Assembly: GCA_964635965.1 (NCBI GenBank) | Contig: CAZWQX010000041.1 | Span: forward strand, 1 to 25,993 | DNA from: JAKVAV01 sp964635965 | GTDB taxonomy: Bacteria; Bacteroidota; Bacteroidia; Flavobacteriales_D; Cryomorphaceae | Direction: 5' to 3' | Length of the DNA: 25,993 nucleotides | Shown: positions 15,472 through 24,262 of the stretch, piece by piece | Layout of the letters: each line of letters begins with the position of its first letter | How positions within the stretch are numbered: the stretch's first letter is position 1 | The notes under the pieces: generated by a model | The model's database searches: none | The model's input: the letters and a program-made list of their open reading frames with translations, nothing else | Told to the model about the DNA's origin: nothing | Program-made: the position numbers and the translations under genes

Positions 15472-17283
15472 ATGACCAATCACCTTAAACTTTACGTGCT
15501 GCCCTTCTGCTTGTTTTCAATTTTGGTGGCGGCAGCCCAACCTATTCCTGAAGCATTCGAACCTTTTGCAAATTGTGAAAAAAACGATTGCCAAGAAGAA
15601 TATACAAAGGCCCTTAACTACGCCGAGGCTTTGGGTTCTGATACAGCGACTGCTCGTCACTTTTTGATAATTGCAGCCCTACGGAAAGATCTCGGCTTAT
15701 GGGATGACGAGGTGGACAACCTTTTCTTGAGAGCGATAGATCTTTATGAGAAATCGGGAGACGTTTGTGGTCAAGTTCAGGCTCTTCATGACCGAAGTGC
15801 TCATTTTATCTCCGCAGAAGATGACGACCTCGGACTGGACTTGGCAGAACAAGCCATGGAACTCGTAAAAGAATGTGACGACAAATGGATGAAAGCCCGA
15901 GTTTATGGAACATTAGGGATTGCCTATCAAAACCTTGGAGAATATGCATCCGCATTAAAAGCTCACACCGAAGAGGATAGACTTTTCCGAGAATTGGGTG
16001 ATAAAGAAGGTCAAGCTGTCAGCACCCAGGAAATGGCTTACATCTATGCTTCCATGGGTGATATGGATCGAGCAAATGCGATGATGCTGGCTTCTGCAAA
16101 GATCTATAAAGAGATTGGCCTGGATATGAGGTATGCAAGCTGTATTGCAGACTTATGTGCCAACTACCTGAGTCTCGAATGGCCTGATTCTGTATTGAAA
16201 CGCTTGCCGGAAGTGCGGGAGATTTTCCAAGGAAAGTATGTCTTAGGCGAGGTGGTAACTCTCTACAATATGGGTGAAGCCTATATGCAAAAGGAAGAGT
16301 ATGACAAAGCTTTGGCCTTATATGACGAATGCTGGGAGCTGGGAAAAGACCTCAACTTTCCGCGTTTTTACTTGGAGGTAGAAATTTCTCGTTCGCAATG
16401 TTATACCGGGATGGGTGAGCACGAAACTGCTTATGAACACATACTAAGCGCCGAAACTTACGCCGAGGAAACAACCAATGCCGAAGGCTTGATGAATATT
16501 CATCAATTCAAAATGACAACGGCGCATGAAGTTGGCGAGTACGAGGCTTCCCATGAATCGGCTCTCGCTTATATAGATCTCAAAGATAGTCTGCGAAGTA
16601 TTGCACGTGATGAACAAGTAGCCGCAATGCAGGAAGAGTTCGAGGCGGAAAAACGAGAACACCAGATTGCCCTTCTCGAGAGGGAAGCCGAGTTGGAAGA
16701 CCAGAGGAGAAATGGTCTGATTCTCATTATTGGCTTGGTTATAGTCGCAGCCATCTTCATCATCAACCGAGAGGTACAAAGACGGAAAAAAGCCCGTCAA
16801 TTACATGAAGCTGAACTCCAAGTAAAAGAAACAAACGAAAGGTTACTGAGAGAAGAACTCGAGTTTAAAAAACGTGAGCTGGCGACCAAAGTCCTCCACA
16901 TTTCTCAAAAAAATGAAGTGCTGGAGGGATTACGCGAAGAACTTCAGCGACTGTCCAACAGCGTTGAAGCAGACAATAGCGTGAGAGATGTTCTCAATCA
17001 ACTAAAAATTGAGCGGTCTATTGACAACAACTGGGAAGACTTCACCCGCCAGTTTCAAGAGGTGAACCCTGAGTTTTATCGTCGACTTTCTGAGCGTGCT
17101 CCAGAGATGACAAAAAACGAATTGCGATTGGCAGCATTGCTCCGAATGAACCTAAGCTCGAAGGAGATTGCTGCTGTATTGAACATTACGAATGAAGGGG
17201 TTAAAAAAGCCCGACATCGATTCCGTAAAAAACTGGAATTAGAATCTGAAGACAGCTTGGAGCGATTTATCCTCAGCCTGTAA
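15472..17283 (+). CDS. TPR-membrane-HTH regulator (LuxR-like C-terminus)
   Basis: A 603-residue signalling protein typical of Bacteroidota. A signal peptide (1-23, ending AAAQ) is followed by a tetratricopeptide region from about 60 to 360 (for example GTLGIAYQNLGEYASALKAH and YNMGEAYMQKEEYDKALALY), predicted periplasmic. A coiled coil precedes a transmembrane helix at about 415-435 (GLILIIGLVIVAAIFIINRE); a second coiled coil (about 437-515) follows. The cytoplasmic end (about 549-603) is a LuxR/GerE-like helix-turn-helix: LRLAALLRMNLSSKEIAAVL, then NITNEGVKKARHRFRKKL. It should sense a periplasmic or protein signal through the TPRs and act on DNA from the membrane; target genes are unknown. 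The next gene begins about 250 nt downstream and could be a target. Confidence 0.88.
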   Translation: MTNHLKLYVLPFCLFSILVAAAQPIPEAFEPFANCEKNDCQEEYTKALNYAEALGSDTATARHFLIIAALRKDLGLWDDEVDNLFLRAIDLYEKSGDVCGQVQALHDRSAHFISAEDDDLGLDLAEQAMELVKECDDKWMKARVYGTLGIAYQNLGEYASALKAHTEEDRLFRELGDKEGQAVSTQEMAYIYASMGDMDRANAMMLASAKIYKEIGLDMRYASCIADLCANYLSLEWPDSVLKRLPEVREIFQGKYVLGEVVTLYNMGEAYMQKEEYDKALALYDECWELGKDLNFPRFYLEVEISRSQCYTGMGEHETAYEHILSAETYAEETTNAEGLMNIHQFKMTTAHEVGEYEASHESALAYIDLKDSLRSIARDEQVAAMQEEFEAEKREHQIALLEREAELEDQRRNGLILIIGLVIVAAIFIINREVQRRKKARQLHEAELQVKETNERLLREELEFKKRELATKVLHISQKNEVLEGLREELQRLSNSVEADNSVRDVLNQLKIERSIDNNWEDFTRQFQEVNPEFYRRLSERAPEMTKNELRLAALLRMNLSSKEIAAVLNITNEGVKKARHRFRKKLELESEDSLERFILSL

Positions 17284-17535
17284 TCACCTTTTTTACATCC
17301 TAGTGATAATTGTATCCACGGATTGTCTCTTGCTGTTTGTGATATATCCACTTTTGATACCCCTCGATAATTGGTAAGCCAGGATTGATTGAAGGATACT
17401 TCCTGAAATCGCTCCGTTTCATTTGGAATTTCAGAGGGTTGAAGAAGTGGACCTCTCGTTTTATTCGAGAGGTCTTTCTTCGGTTTGGAACCTTGGCAGA
17501 AAGTATTTCGTAAACCACTTAAAGATTTAGAAACC
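17284..17535. other. 252-nt intergenic region, no gene seen
   Basis: No convincing coding frame on either strand. It holds a strong stem-loop at 17450-17474 (described separately). A weak promoter-like stretch (TTTG near 17484, TATTTCG near 17507) lies before the lipoprotein gene. Confidence 0.6.
17441..17481. terminator. strong stem-loop GACCTCTCG/CGAGAGGTC
   Basis: GACCTCTCG (17450-17458) pairs perfectly with CGAGAGGTC (17466-17474) across a 7-nt loop; GAAGA at 17441-17445 can extend the stem with TCTTC at 17477-17481. It lies 167 nt after the TPR regulator stop and 62 nt before the lipoprotein start, followed by a pyrimidine run (TTTCTTC) rather than pure T. It may be a terminator or an attenuator in the lipoprotein leader. 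Confidence 0.6.
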
Positions 17536-18306
17536 ATGAAAAGTCAAGCAAAACTTTTCTCCCCTTTTCTAATTCTCCTCTTACTTTCCTGCAATAAAGA
17601 AAACGACGGTCCTTCGAGCCCGTCGGAGCCCTCCAACGGACAATTTGAATGTCCCGAAAGTGGAAACCCCGTATTTGTCGAAGACAGCGGTTTGGTTAAA
17701 GTGGATATAATAAATGCCGAGCATTCACAAACCGATTGGAGCTTAAAAACCAATCTGGAAGAATTCTCGGGAGGTGGTTTCCTGGTCTGGGAAGGATCAA
17801 ACTCCATGGGAAATCCTGGAAACGGATTACTGACTTATCAGATTCAAATCAACACCCCCGGGACTTATCGTTTCCTATGGCGATCATACATTACTGTTGG
17901 AAATGATCAAACCAAGCACAATGACTCTTGGCTGAGAATACCGGACGCGGCTCACTTCTACGGAAGAAAAAATAACGGTCATATCGTCTATCCAAAAGGA
18001 ACTGACTTACCGCCAATACCTGAAAGTTCTGACCAAGGCAATACCACGCCCAATGGAGCTGGTGCGGATGGTTGGTTCAAAGTATTCATGAATACGTCAA
18101 ATAATTGGAAATGGCAATCATCAACCAGTGATCACGACGCGCACAATATCTTTGCCATTTTTACTAACCCCGGAGTTTACACTGTTGAGATTTCTGGAAG
18201 ATCGTCGGGCCACGGAATCGATTCATTTGTTCTTTACAACGAGTCATTATCTCAAAATGAAGCGACTGCCGGGACTCAAGATTTTTCTGACATTACTTGT
18301 GATTAA
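17536..18306 (+). CDS. lipoprotein with carbohydrate-binding-like beta-sandwich
   Basis: A 256-residue lipoprotein starting at ATG 17536, with signal MKSQAKLFSPFLILLLLSC (lipid-anchored Cys19) and a Ser/Pro-rich linker (about 25-36). The body reads like a CBM-type beta-sandwich found at the ends of glycoside hydrolases: the acidic start VDIINAEH, W-rich strands (FLVWEGSN, GTYRFLWRSYI), NDSWLRIPDA, and the closing GVYTVEISGRSSGHGIDSFVLYN. I see no catalytic domain, so it may be a surface polysaccharide-binding protein. The exact CBM family is not identified. It is followed by a strong terminator and converges with another lipoprotein gene. Confidence 0.75.
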   Translation: MKSQAKLFSPFLILLLLSCNKENDGPSSPSEPSNGQFECPESGNPVFVEDSGLVKVDIINAEHSQTDWSLKTNLEEFSGGGFLVWEGSNSMGNPGNGLLTYQIQINTPGTYRFLWRSYITVGNDQTKHNDSWLRIPDAAHFYGRKNNGHIVYPKGTDLPPIPESSDQGNTTPNGAGADGWFKVFMNTSNNWKWQSSTSDHDAHNIFAIFTNPGVYTVEISGRSSGHGIDSFVLYNESLSQNEATAGTQDFSDITCD

Positions 18307-18333
18307 AAAAAGCCGCATTCTGCGGCTTTTCAA
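18307..18333. terminator. bidirectional rho-independent terminator
   Basis: AAAAGCCGCA and TGCGGCTTTT form a 10-bp stem with loop TTC. It is flanked by A6 on the left and T4 on the right, so it can stop transcription from both convergent lipoprotein genes; the minus-strand T-run is longer. Confidence 0.88.
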
Positions 18334-18339
18334 TTTTAT

Positions 18340-18888
18340 CTAGTCCAGCTTATCGGAAACAAAAAACCGATAGCGGCCATCAGTAATGTAGAGTGTATCC
18401 GTTTTTTCGAAATCAGTCAATCTCATCTCGAAGGTTCCTGAGAATATTCCTGAAGTTTGTTTTTTTCTTCCTGTGAACTCCTCAATTCTAAAGGTGCCAT
18501 CGAGGAGACGATTAAAAACTTTCCCATCAACCGACCGAGCGTACGGTTCAAAAGAACTGGCGAAGCTCAAAAACTCCAAAGAAGTAGTACCGGTTGCTTC
18601 TGCCTCTACCCCTTGAAAAGTTAGCATCACTGATGAATTATCCTCACAGTTCTTTGCACCTAATGTCATGTATCCTGCGGGCAGGTCAAGTACAGGTTCA
18701 GGAAAATAATTGAAAGTCAATTCAGCGCATTCGCCTTCTATTCCAACGCCTACAAACTCTTCTTCGTTTATTTTGAATTCAAAGTATTCCGTTCCATTAT
18801 TCTCCTCCTCAGGATCAAAAGATTCCTCACATGCTGTCAGGAAGAGAAAGACAAAAGCTAAAAACCCGAATAACCGGAACTGTTTCAT
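18340..18888 (-). CDS. lipoprotein of unknown function
   Basis: A 182-residue lipoprotein starting at ATG 18888; the lipobox is FLTAC with Cys20, then an acidic linker (EESFDPEEENNGTE). The upstream extension in the same frame has no signal-like features and is rejected. The body is beta-rich, with the pattern 'EYFEFKINEEEFVGVG... MLTFQG...' and a terminal 'ITDGRYRF', which resembles small Bacteroidota lipoproteins with a calycin-like or DUF6252-like sandwich. I cannot assign a function. It is 85 nt downstream of an outer-membrane barrel gene on the same strand. Confidence 0.7.
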   Translation of the reverse strand: MKQFRLFGFLAFVFLFLTACEESFDPEEENNGTEYFEFKINEEEFVGVGIEGECAELTFNYFPEPVLDLPAGYMTLGAKNCEDNSSVMLTFQGVEAEATGTTSLEFLSFASSFEPYARSVDGKVFNRLLDGTFRIEEFTGRKKQTSGIFSGTFEMRLTDFEKTDTLYITDGRYRFFVSDKLD

Positions 18889-18973
18889 TGAAATGTTATT
18901 TGCACTAAGATACGGATTTCGCACCGTCCGAATACAACCATAAAATGGTGAAAACCGGAAAGATAAGGTACAA

Positions 18974-19717
18974 CTACTCGTTTTGCGCCATAACGTCAGC
19001 TCCAAAACTAAACCAGAAACTTATACCCGCATTAACTGAGTTAATGGAGTAATCTCGCTTGAAATCAGAGATCACGAAGGTATCATCGCTAGTAAGCAAG
19101 GTTCTTTCCGTTTCTTCGGCGAATGAAGTGGAAGCGTACTCCACATGTATATTGATCCCGAATCGATTTGATACGTTAAAGTGGAAACGTGCTCCGGGGG
19201 CAAAGGCTGTCCCAAAGTAGTATTCTGACTTAGTGCGGTAGTTAAAGGTGGTTCCCTCTTGTGAGAATACCAACCAAGTTTGAGGTGCACGCATGGCACG
19301 AAATCCGACGCAGAAGTAGGGTTCTATGGTAAACTGCTCCGACACATTTAAACGGTAGGAAGCGCCAAGATCCGAACCTCCCGTGAAAAAGGCTTCACCT
19401 CCCGTTAAGTCGAAAAAGTCGGTTGATAGATTTAGGGCTTCAGCCAAATCACTTTCGTAGGTGTTCCTGGAGCGATCGTAAAACCCAAATGAAGAACGAA
19501 TTCCAAATCCCCATTTACCGGTTGGGTAGTACTGAAACTCAAATCCGGAAACCGAACCGAACTCTGCATATCCCGAAGAAGGATTAGTTAAGTCTGCCTC
19601 TGCAAAATCACCCGTTACAATGGCTTGTTGGCCGTAAAGCGATATTCGGAATTCCTGAGCGTTCGCCAAGTTGGCGAAACCAAACAGCAGGGCAAGGATA
19701 AAGAAGTGCTTTCTCAT
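18974..19717 (-). CDS. outer-membrane beta-barrel protein
   Basis: A 247-residue protein starting at ATG 19717, with signal peptide MRKHFFILALLFGFANLANAQ. The mature part alternates short aromatic beta-strands (FRISLYGQQ, FEFQYYPTGKWGFGIRSSFGFYD, TIEPYFCVGFRA, SVNAGISFWFSFGA), the pattern of 8-10 stranded OmpA-like/OmpW-like barrels in Bacteroidota. The final AQNE residues after the last strand are unusual, as barrel strands usually end with an aromatic residue. Role (porin, adhesin or structural) is unknown. In-frame residues upstream of ATG 19717 would overlap the next gene and are rejected. Confidence 0.78.
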   Translation of the reverse strand: MRKHFFILALLFGFANLANAQEFRISLYGQQAIVTGDFAEADLTNPSSGYAEFGSVSGFEFQYYPTGKWGFGIRSSFGFYDRSRNTYESDLAEALNLSTDFFDLTGGEAFFTGGSDLGASYRLNVSEQFTIEPYFCVGFRAMRAPQTWLVFSQEGTTFNYRTKSEYYFGTAFAPGARFHFNVSNRFGINIHVEYASTSFAEETERTLLTSDDTFVISDFKRDYSINSVNAGISFWFSFGADVMAQNE

Positions 19718-19781
19718 CAGATTCGATTTTTCGAGTCCGAAAGTAATGACTTGTAATGGAATGGTCTTTAATAAGAAAGTA

Positions 19782-20084
19782 TTATTCAAGCTGATAAAAA
19801 GCAAAAGCGCCAAATACCAAAGCCCATAATAAGTTGGTTATCAAATACCGATAAATAAGTCCTTTCAACTCCTCGGCGCTCTTAACCACATTCGAATACA
19901 CCATCCAGACAACCATAACGGTATAAAAGATGAATAGCAAAATGAAATGTGTAATCCAATTCAAATAGTCACCACCTACACCAATGGCAATAACAGGAAG
20001 CCAAATAGCAATTGCAATAACAGTATACTTTTGGATTCTCAGATGATTCCGCTCTATGGCGGCATTAAAAGCAGATTTCTTCAT
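19782..20084 (-). CDS. small membrane protein, three predicted helices
   Basis: A 100-residue protein starting at ATG 20084. A basic N-terminus (MKKSAFNAAIERNHLRIQKY) is followed by hydrophobic helices at about 21-38, 45-63 and 80-97. It resembles the small '2TM-like' membrane proteins common in Bacteroidota but I cannot place it in a named family. It lies 64 nt upstream of the outer-membrane barrel gene and 111 nt downstream of the zinc GTPase gene, both on the same strand. Confidence 0.7.
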   Translation of the reverse strand: MKKSAFNAAIERNHLRIQKYTVIAIAIWLPVIAIGVGGDYLNWITHFILLFIFYTVMVVWMVYSNVVKSAEELKGLIYRYLITNLLWALVFGAFAFYQLE

Positions 20085-20195
20085 CGTCTTCTATTTCAGG
20101 GTCTCAACCATGAAAATAAAGAAATGAATCACTTTCCGCAAAGGAATACACCTCGCAAACTTTAGTCTTAGTGAAGAGATTTTAGTTAAGAAAGA

Positions 20196-21419
20196 TTATT
20201 CAAGCGCATATGCACGTTGCACCGGCCACTCATCATCGTAGCCTTCTTTCCACATTCCTGTAGCTAGTTCATTATCCGTTGAAAGACAAGCATCGAGCTG
20301 GGCACGCATGAGCTCCTCGTCCATGTCTTGTCCGATAAAGACTATCTCATTTTTTCGATCGCCGAACTCTGAATCCCAACCCAACTCAATCTGTTTTTGA
20401 TTCTCGATAAAAGAAGCAAACTGGGTACGTCTTTCAAATGGCATGCTACTCCACCAAACACCGGCACTATCTGATCTCAAAGATCCTCCCGCTTGGCTCC
20501 AAATAATGGCTTGAGCTGGTCGAGACGCTAACCAAAAGAGTCCTTTGCTACGAATGACCGTACCTGGAAATTTTTGCTGGATATAGATCCAAAAACGATC
20601 GGGGTCAAAAGGCTTCTTGCTGCGGTATACGAAAGATCCAATACCGTATTCATCCGTCTCTGGAGTATGGCCGTCTTTGTTCAATTCTTCAATCCACCCT
20701 GCGCTTTGCTCAGCTTCGTCAAAATCAAATAAACCGGTATTCAAGATTTCACCTGGGCTTACCTTGCTGAATGACGATTCAATAATTCTCGCTGATGGAT
20801 TCAATTTGTGGATGGCCGCTTTGAGAATTCCCAAGGTCGCCTTATCGACCAAATCCGTCTTGTTAAGGATAATCACGTTAGCGAACTCGATTTGATCCGT
20901 AAGCAGATTTACGATAGTTCGATCATCGCCATCAATATCGGTTAACTCGCGATCCATAAGAGTCTCAGGGCTCCCAAAATCTTTAAAGAAATTGAATGCA
21001 TCCACCACCGTAACCATGGTATCCACATAACTAAATCTCGAAAGATCAATCCCGTTCTCTTCATCGACAAAACTGAAGGTTTGTGCCACGGGAACCGGCT
21101 CGCTGATTCCCGTGCTTTCAATCAGCAAATAGTCAAATCTGTTCTCCTTGGCGAGCCGTTCCACCTCAATCATCAGGTCTTCACGAAGGGTGCAACAAAT
21201 GCAGCCGTTGCTCATTTCTACGAGTTTCTCTTCCGTTCGCGAGAGGGTGTTTTCGCTTTTCACTAATTCCGCATCGACATTCACTTCGCTCATGTCGTTT
21301 ACAATTACGGCTACTTTGAGACCTTCTTTGTTGTGAAGGACGTGGTTGAGGAGAGTTGTCTTTCCTGCTCCTAAAAAACCACTGAGAACGGTTACGGGTA
21401 GTTTTTTTGAATTTATCAT
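20196..21419 (-). CDS. zigA: CobW/COG0523 GTPase, ZigA-type zinc metallochaperone
   Basis: A 407-residue cytoplasmic G3E GTPase. ATG 21419 is preferred; an ATG at 21440 would overlap the upstream gene by 17 nt. Motifs: Walker A GFLGAGKTT (14-22), the family metal site GCICC (Cys73, Cys75, Cys76), switch/Walker B region LLIESTGISEP (98-108), and guanine-specificity NKTD (186-189). The C-terminal domain carries features of the YciC/ZagA/ZigA branch: PFDPDRFW, VIRSKGLFWLASRP, WSQAGGSLR and AGVWWSS. Members of this branch are usually Zur-controlled and deliver zinc to enzymes in deficiency. It is the last gene of a five-gene unit led by a MerC protein, with a 4-nt gap to the gene before it. Zinc specificity is inferred from family and context. 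Confidence 0.92.
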   Translation of the reverse strand: MINSKKLPVTVLSGFLGAGKTTLLNHVLHNKEGLKVAVIVNDMSEVNVDAELVKSENTLSRTEEKLVEMSNGCICCTLREDLMIEVERLAKENRFDYLLIESTGISEPVPVAQTFSFVDEENGIDLSRFSYVDTMVTVVDAFNFFKDFGSPETLMDRELTDIDGDDRTIVNLLTDQIEFANVIILNKTDLVDKATLGILKAAIHKLNPSARIIESSFSKVSPGEILNTGLFDFDEAEQSAGWIEELNKDGHTPETDEYGIGSFVYRSKKPFDPDRFWIYIQQKFPGTVIRSKGLFWLASRPAQAIIWSQAGGSLRSDSAGVWWSSMPFERRTQFASFIENQKQIELGWDSEFGDRKNEIVFIGQDMDEELMRAQLDACLSTDNELATGMWKEGYDDEWPVQRAYALE

Positions 21420-21423
21420 GTTG

Positions 21424-23622
21424 TTAAAACTGTTTGACATAAGTAATTTTTGATATAACCTGTTGTTCTTCAAATGGATTCTCCAAATCATCGACTCGAG
21501 TATCATTGAAGACTATGTAGATAAAAGATAGGGGTTGGTATTCCCAACTGAATCGAATATTCCAACGCCCTTGTTTGTCGAAGCTATTGTATTGATAAAA
21601 GGTGGTTAGCTGAACCCGAGGATTTAGTGCAAATCTTGTGTTTAGGGTAATAATCTGTGTTTGAAGATCTTCTTCTTCAACACCAACACCTCTTAGATCA
21701 TTAAGTTGATAGCTAAGAGTTACACTAGCTTGCGGAATAGGCGCTAGTCGACCTGAAGCTCCTATTGAATTGTTGGTCCCATTATAAAACCCTCCCAAAC
21801 CCGTATTGGCTGAAGCAGACCACTTTTTCGATTGGTCGGTATAAAACTGAGCAAAGAAGCGATTATAGAAATAGTCATCCTGTTCAATCTGCAAACCCAA
21901 GGGCGCAAAATTAAAGTTGATGTTTTGCCATATGGGATTCAAGGCAAGCTCTATGAAACTGTTGTTCTTAAACCAGGTGTAGACTGGAAAGATGAAAATG
22001 TTGGCTTGCTGAAAATTTGAAGGATTCGTAGCGTCATGGTTCAAACTGGCAAAAAAACCCGGATCCCATCGTCTAATCCAGTCTTGCTTCATTGGTCTCC
22101 AGATATAATAACCACCTGTACTGTGACTGATTACATTGGTCTGTCTTACGAAGCCCATCTTAGGATTATAGTTTTCATCTGTGAATTCGGTAGTCCAACT
22201 GAGTGAAAGCTTATTGCTGAAGTTGCTTGCGGAAAATCGACCCGCAAAACCAGCCTCACCCGTTTCCTCGTCTATTGAAGTACTGATCAAGTAGTCTAAA
22301 CTGATCTGACTTGTGGGACGGTTCTGGCCATCAATCGTAATAGTGGAGTTGTGATTGGAAGGCGATTGAAGCTCAGAAAAACTCTCATCATGTCGATGTG
22401 TTACCATGATGCCAATATTATTTTCTCTACCGTAGTTTTTTAGATACCGAGCAACTCCAAAATTTGATGCAGGAGAATTTTCGGTGGCTCTTTGACGAAC
22501 ATACAAACCTGCAATTGCTTCTTTTTCTGACCGTTGTGTAAAACGAGTCCCTATTTCAATGGGTGCTGGTTCTGCATTGAAATTACCTTGCAAACCAATT
22601 CTTCGACTGAAAAATGGTCGGATCGAATTTTGTGACGCACCTGCCCAAATGCCTGAATTCTCTAAAAAGAACTGACGCCTTTCGGGAAAAAATATGTTGA
22701 ATCGCTCCAGGTTATTTACCGCTTGATCCAAATCGGCCTGTGCAAAATCCGTGTTGACCGTCAAATCCAGGACGGTTTGTGGATTTATAGCCCATTTTAC
22801 ATCACCTCCAATTCGAAACTTTCTTGCTATCAAAGATTCAGGTCCATCATCAATTTCATCATACTGAAAAAGTGAGTAGGGTTCTATGCGCACATTCGCC
22901 GAAGGTGGTGGGGGTTCGATTCCCGTAAGCTGAGCCGCATAAGTCATCCTGTACATTGAAATGGACTGGGGAATAGCCGGAAAGGTAGAGACCTCATAAT
23001 CTCTCAGAGATCTTCGCTGTAGAGTCACTCCCCAAGTAACGGGTTTGGTTCCATCCGATTTATTGTATCGCAATGATTTGAAGGGAATCGCAAATTCTGC
23101 GTAATAACCTTCGTCAGTTCTTTTACTTCTTACTTTCCAAAGGGTATTCCAACCTGAATCGTAATTGTTACCATTAAAATTCTGAAAATCACTCTGGTTT
23201 GCGTAGGGAGTAGTTTCAAAAACCTGGGCGTATTGTTTCAAGTTTTGGCAATCTAATGCAATCCCGAATTGATCATTAGAACCCCCAAAGTCTCTTCTTA
23301 AGTCACGGACACGCACTCCTTTGGCACCCATAGAATCTGCACAAAACACACCGACATAGAGGTATTTTTCGTCAAACAAAAACTTCACACTTGTACGAAA
23401 AACGATCTCTCCTCCTTGTCGGGGTTCTCTTCTGAAAAACTCCGTTGTCGGAGAAGTATTTTCCCAATCAGTTTCATTCAGATTTCCGTCTATTGAAATT
23501 GATCCTTGTGCTCTTATTGCGCGAATTACGGCAGGGGTATCAGGAGGCGGAAAATCCAAGTTGTCTTGCGCATTTATTGAAGTATAAAGCAAAGTCATTA
23601 TGAGAATGGTGAAGCGGGTCAT
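21424..23622 (-). CDS. DUF5916 outer-membrane protein with CBM9-like N-terminus
   Basis: A 732-residue exported protein; signal peptide MTRFTILIMTLLYTSINAQ. Residues about 30-230 form the CBM9-like domain that opens DUF5916 proteins: ISIDGNLNETDWENTSP, VKFLFDEKYLYVGVFC, NDQFGIALDCQN, and WGVTLQRRSLRDYE. The rest is DUF5916 proper, predicted as an outer-membrane barrel (WAINPQTVLDLTVNTDFAQADLDQ, NIFFPERRQFFLENSGIW, FFSRRIG) ending in repeated aromatic strands and KITYVKQF. The function of DUF5916 is not established. Its place between the DUF1826 gene (13-nt gap) and the zinc GTPase gene (4-nt gap) is notable, as it suggests co-regulation of a surface protein with metal homeostasis. Confidence 0.9.
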   Translation of the reverse strand: MTRFTILIMTLLYTSINAQDNLDFPPPDTPAVIRAIRAQGSISIDGNLNETDWENTSPTTEFFRREPRQGGEIVFRTSVKFLFDEKYLYVGVFCADSMGAKGVRVRDLRRDFGGSNDQFGIALDCQNLKQYAQVFETTPYANQSDFQNFNGNNYDSGWNTLWKVRSKRTDEGYYAEFAIPFKSLRYNKSDGTKPVTWGVTLQRRSLRDYEVSTFPAIPQSISMYRMTYAAQLTGIEPPPPSANVRIEPYSLFQYDEIDDGPESLIARKFRIGGDVKWAINPQTVLDLTVNTDFAQADLDQAVNNLERFNIFFPERRQFFLENSGIWAGASQNSIRPFFSRRIGLQGNFNAEPAPIEIGTRFTQRSEKEAIAGLYVRQRATENSPASNFGVARYLKNYGRENNIGIMVTHRHDESFSELQSPSNHNSTITIDGQNRPTSQISLDYLISTSIDEETGEAGFAGRFSASNFSNKLSLSWTTEFTDENYNPKMGFVRQTNVISHSTGGYYIWRPMKQDWIRRWDPGFFASLNHDATNPSNFQQANIFIFPVYTWFKNNSFIELALNPIWQNINFNFAPLGLQIEQDDYFYNRFFAQFYTDQSKKWSASANTGLGGFYNGTNNSIGASGRLAPIPQASVTLSYQLNDLRGVGVEEEDLQTQIITLNTRFALNPRVQLTTFYQYNSFDKQGRWNIRFSWEYQPLSFIYIVFNDTRVDDLENPFEEQQVISKITYVKQF

Positions 23623-23635
23623 ATTCGACGCCTAG

Positions 23636-24262
23636 TCATAACTCGTTTGTATCAATTCGCAATAGCAATCTTGCACCTCCACCTTCCTCAATGGTCGGGC
23701 TGCGGTGAACCACAGCCTTCGTTTTCTTTCCCCGATACCTTCCGCCCTTTAGAATGGCAACATGTCCGGTTTCTACTTGCCTTATTTCGCTGAAGTCGGG
23801 TACGATGGATTCGTTCCCTTCAAGATTCTCCAAAGCACAACGATTCAGATTGTCTTCCGTGAGCCATAAAGTACCCGGTCCGGAATAGGTGCACAATAGG
23901 CGCAGATCATTCATGTCGTAGTGAAATCTACGGCACATATCGGTATATACCGTCCCGAGAAAAACCTTGAACTTTTTAGCCCCGGATACGCTTTCAAAAA
24001 CCTCCAGTAAATGATTGATATCCTCAACTAAGGCACCGTGAGATCTGTGGTTCAAGACATTGGTAGTTGTCACCAATATCGTCTCAATATCGCCGATGAC
24101 TCGAATTTGAATTCCATCTGTCGGTAGAGACTTGAGCTCCTCTGTTAAGTTATCAATTGACCTCTTCCAAATCGCAATGTTACGGTCGGTCTTATGAATG
24201 GCTTTCAGCTCTTCGGCATGCTCGCACTGAACCCAATTTTGGGTGGAGGTAATAGCACTCAT
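23636..24262 (-). CDS. DUF1826 protein with HxD...H...R motif
   Basis: A 208-residue soluble protein recognised as DUF1826 by RRFHYDMNDLRLLCTYSGPG (111-130), TLWLTEDNLNR, the GHVAILKGGRYRG loop (166-178) and VVHRSPTIEEGGGARLLLRID. No signal peptide, so cytoplasmic. His114-x-Asp116, His186 and Arg198 occur in the order and spacing of the Fe(II)/2-oxoglutarate double-stranded beta-helix (HxD, about 70 residues, H, about 10 residues, R). This is my reading of the sequence, not a known assignment; a zinc-binding, non-catalytic role is equally possible. I recall DUF1826 genes near COG0523 GTPases elsewhere, but cannot verify it here. The start ATG overlaps the stop of the hydrolase gene as ATGA. 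Confidence 0.88.
   Translation of the reverse strand: MSAITSTQNWVQCEHAEELKAIHKTDRNIAIWKRSIDNLTEELKSLPTDGIQIRVIGDIETILVTTTNVLNHRSHGALVEDINHLLEVFESVSGAKKFKVFLGTVYTDMCRRFHYDMNDLRLLCTYSGPGTLWLTEDNLNRCALENLEGNESIVPDFSEIRQVETGHVAILKGGRYRGKKTKAVVHRSPTIEEGGGARLLLRIDTNEL

Noticed and set aside
17076..17537. 153-codon minus-strand frame spanning the end of the TPR regulator and the intergenic region
   Set aside because: Mostly antisense to the HTH coding region, no recognisable motif or signal, and it crosses the strong hairpin at 17450-17474.
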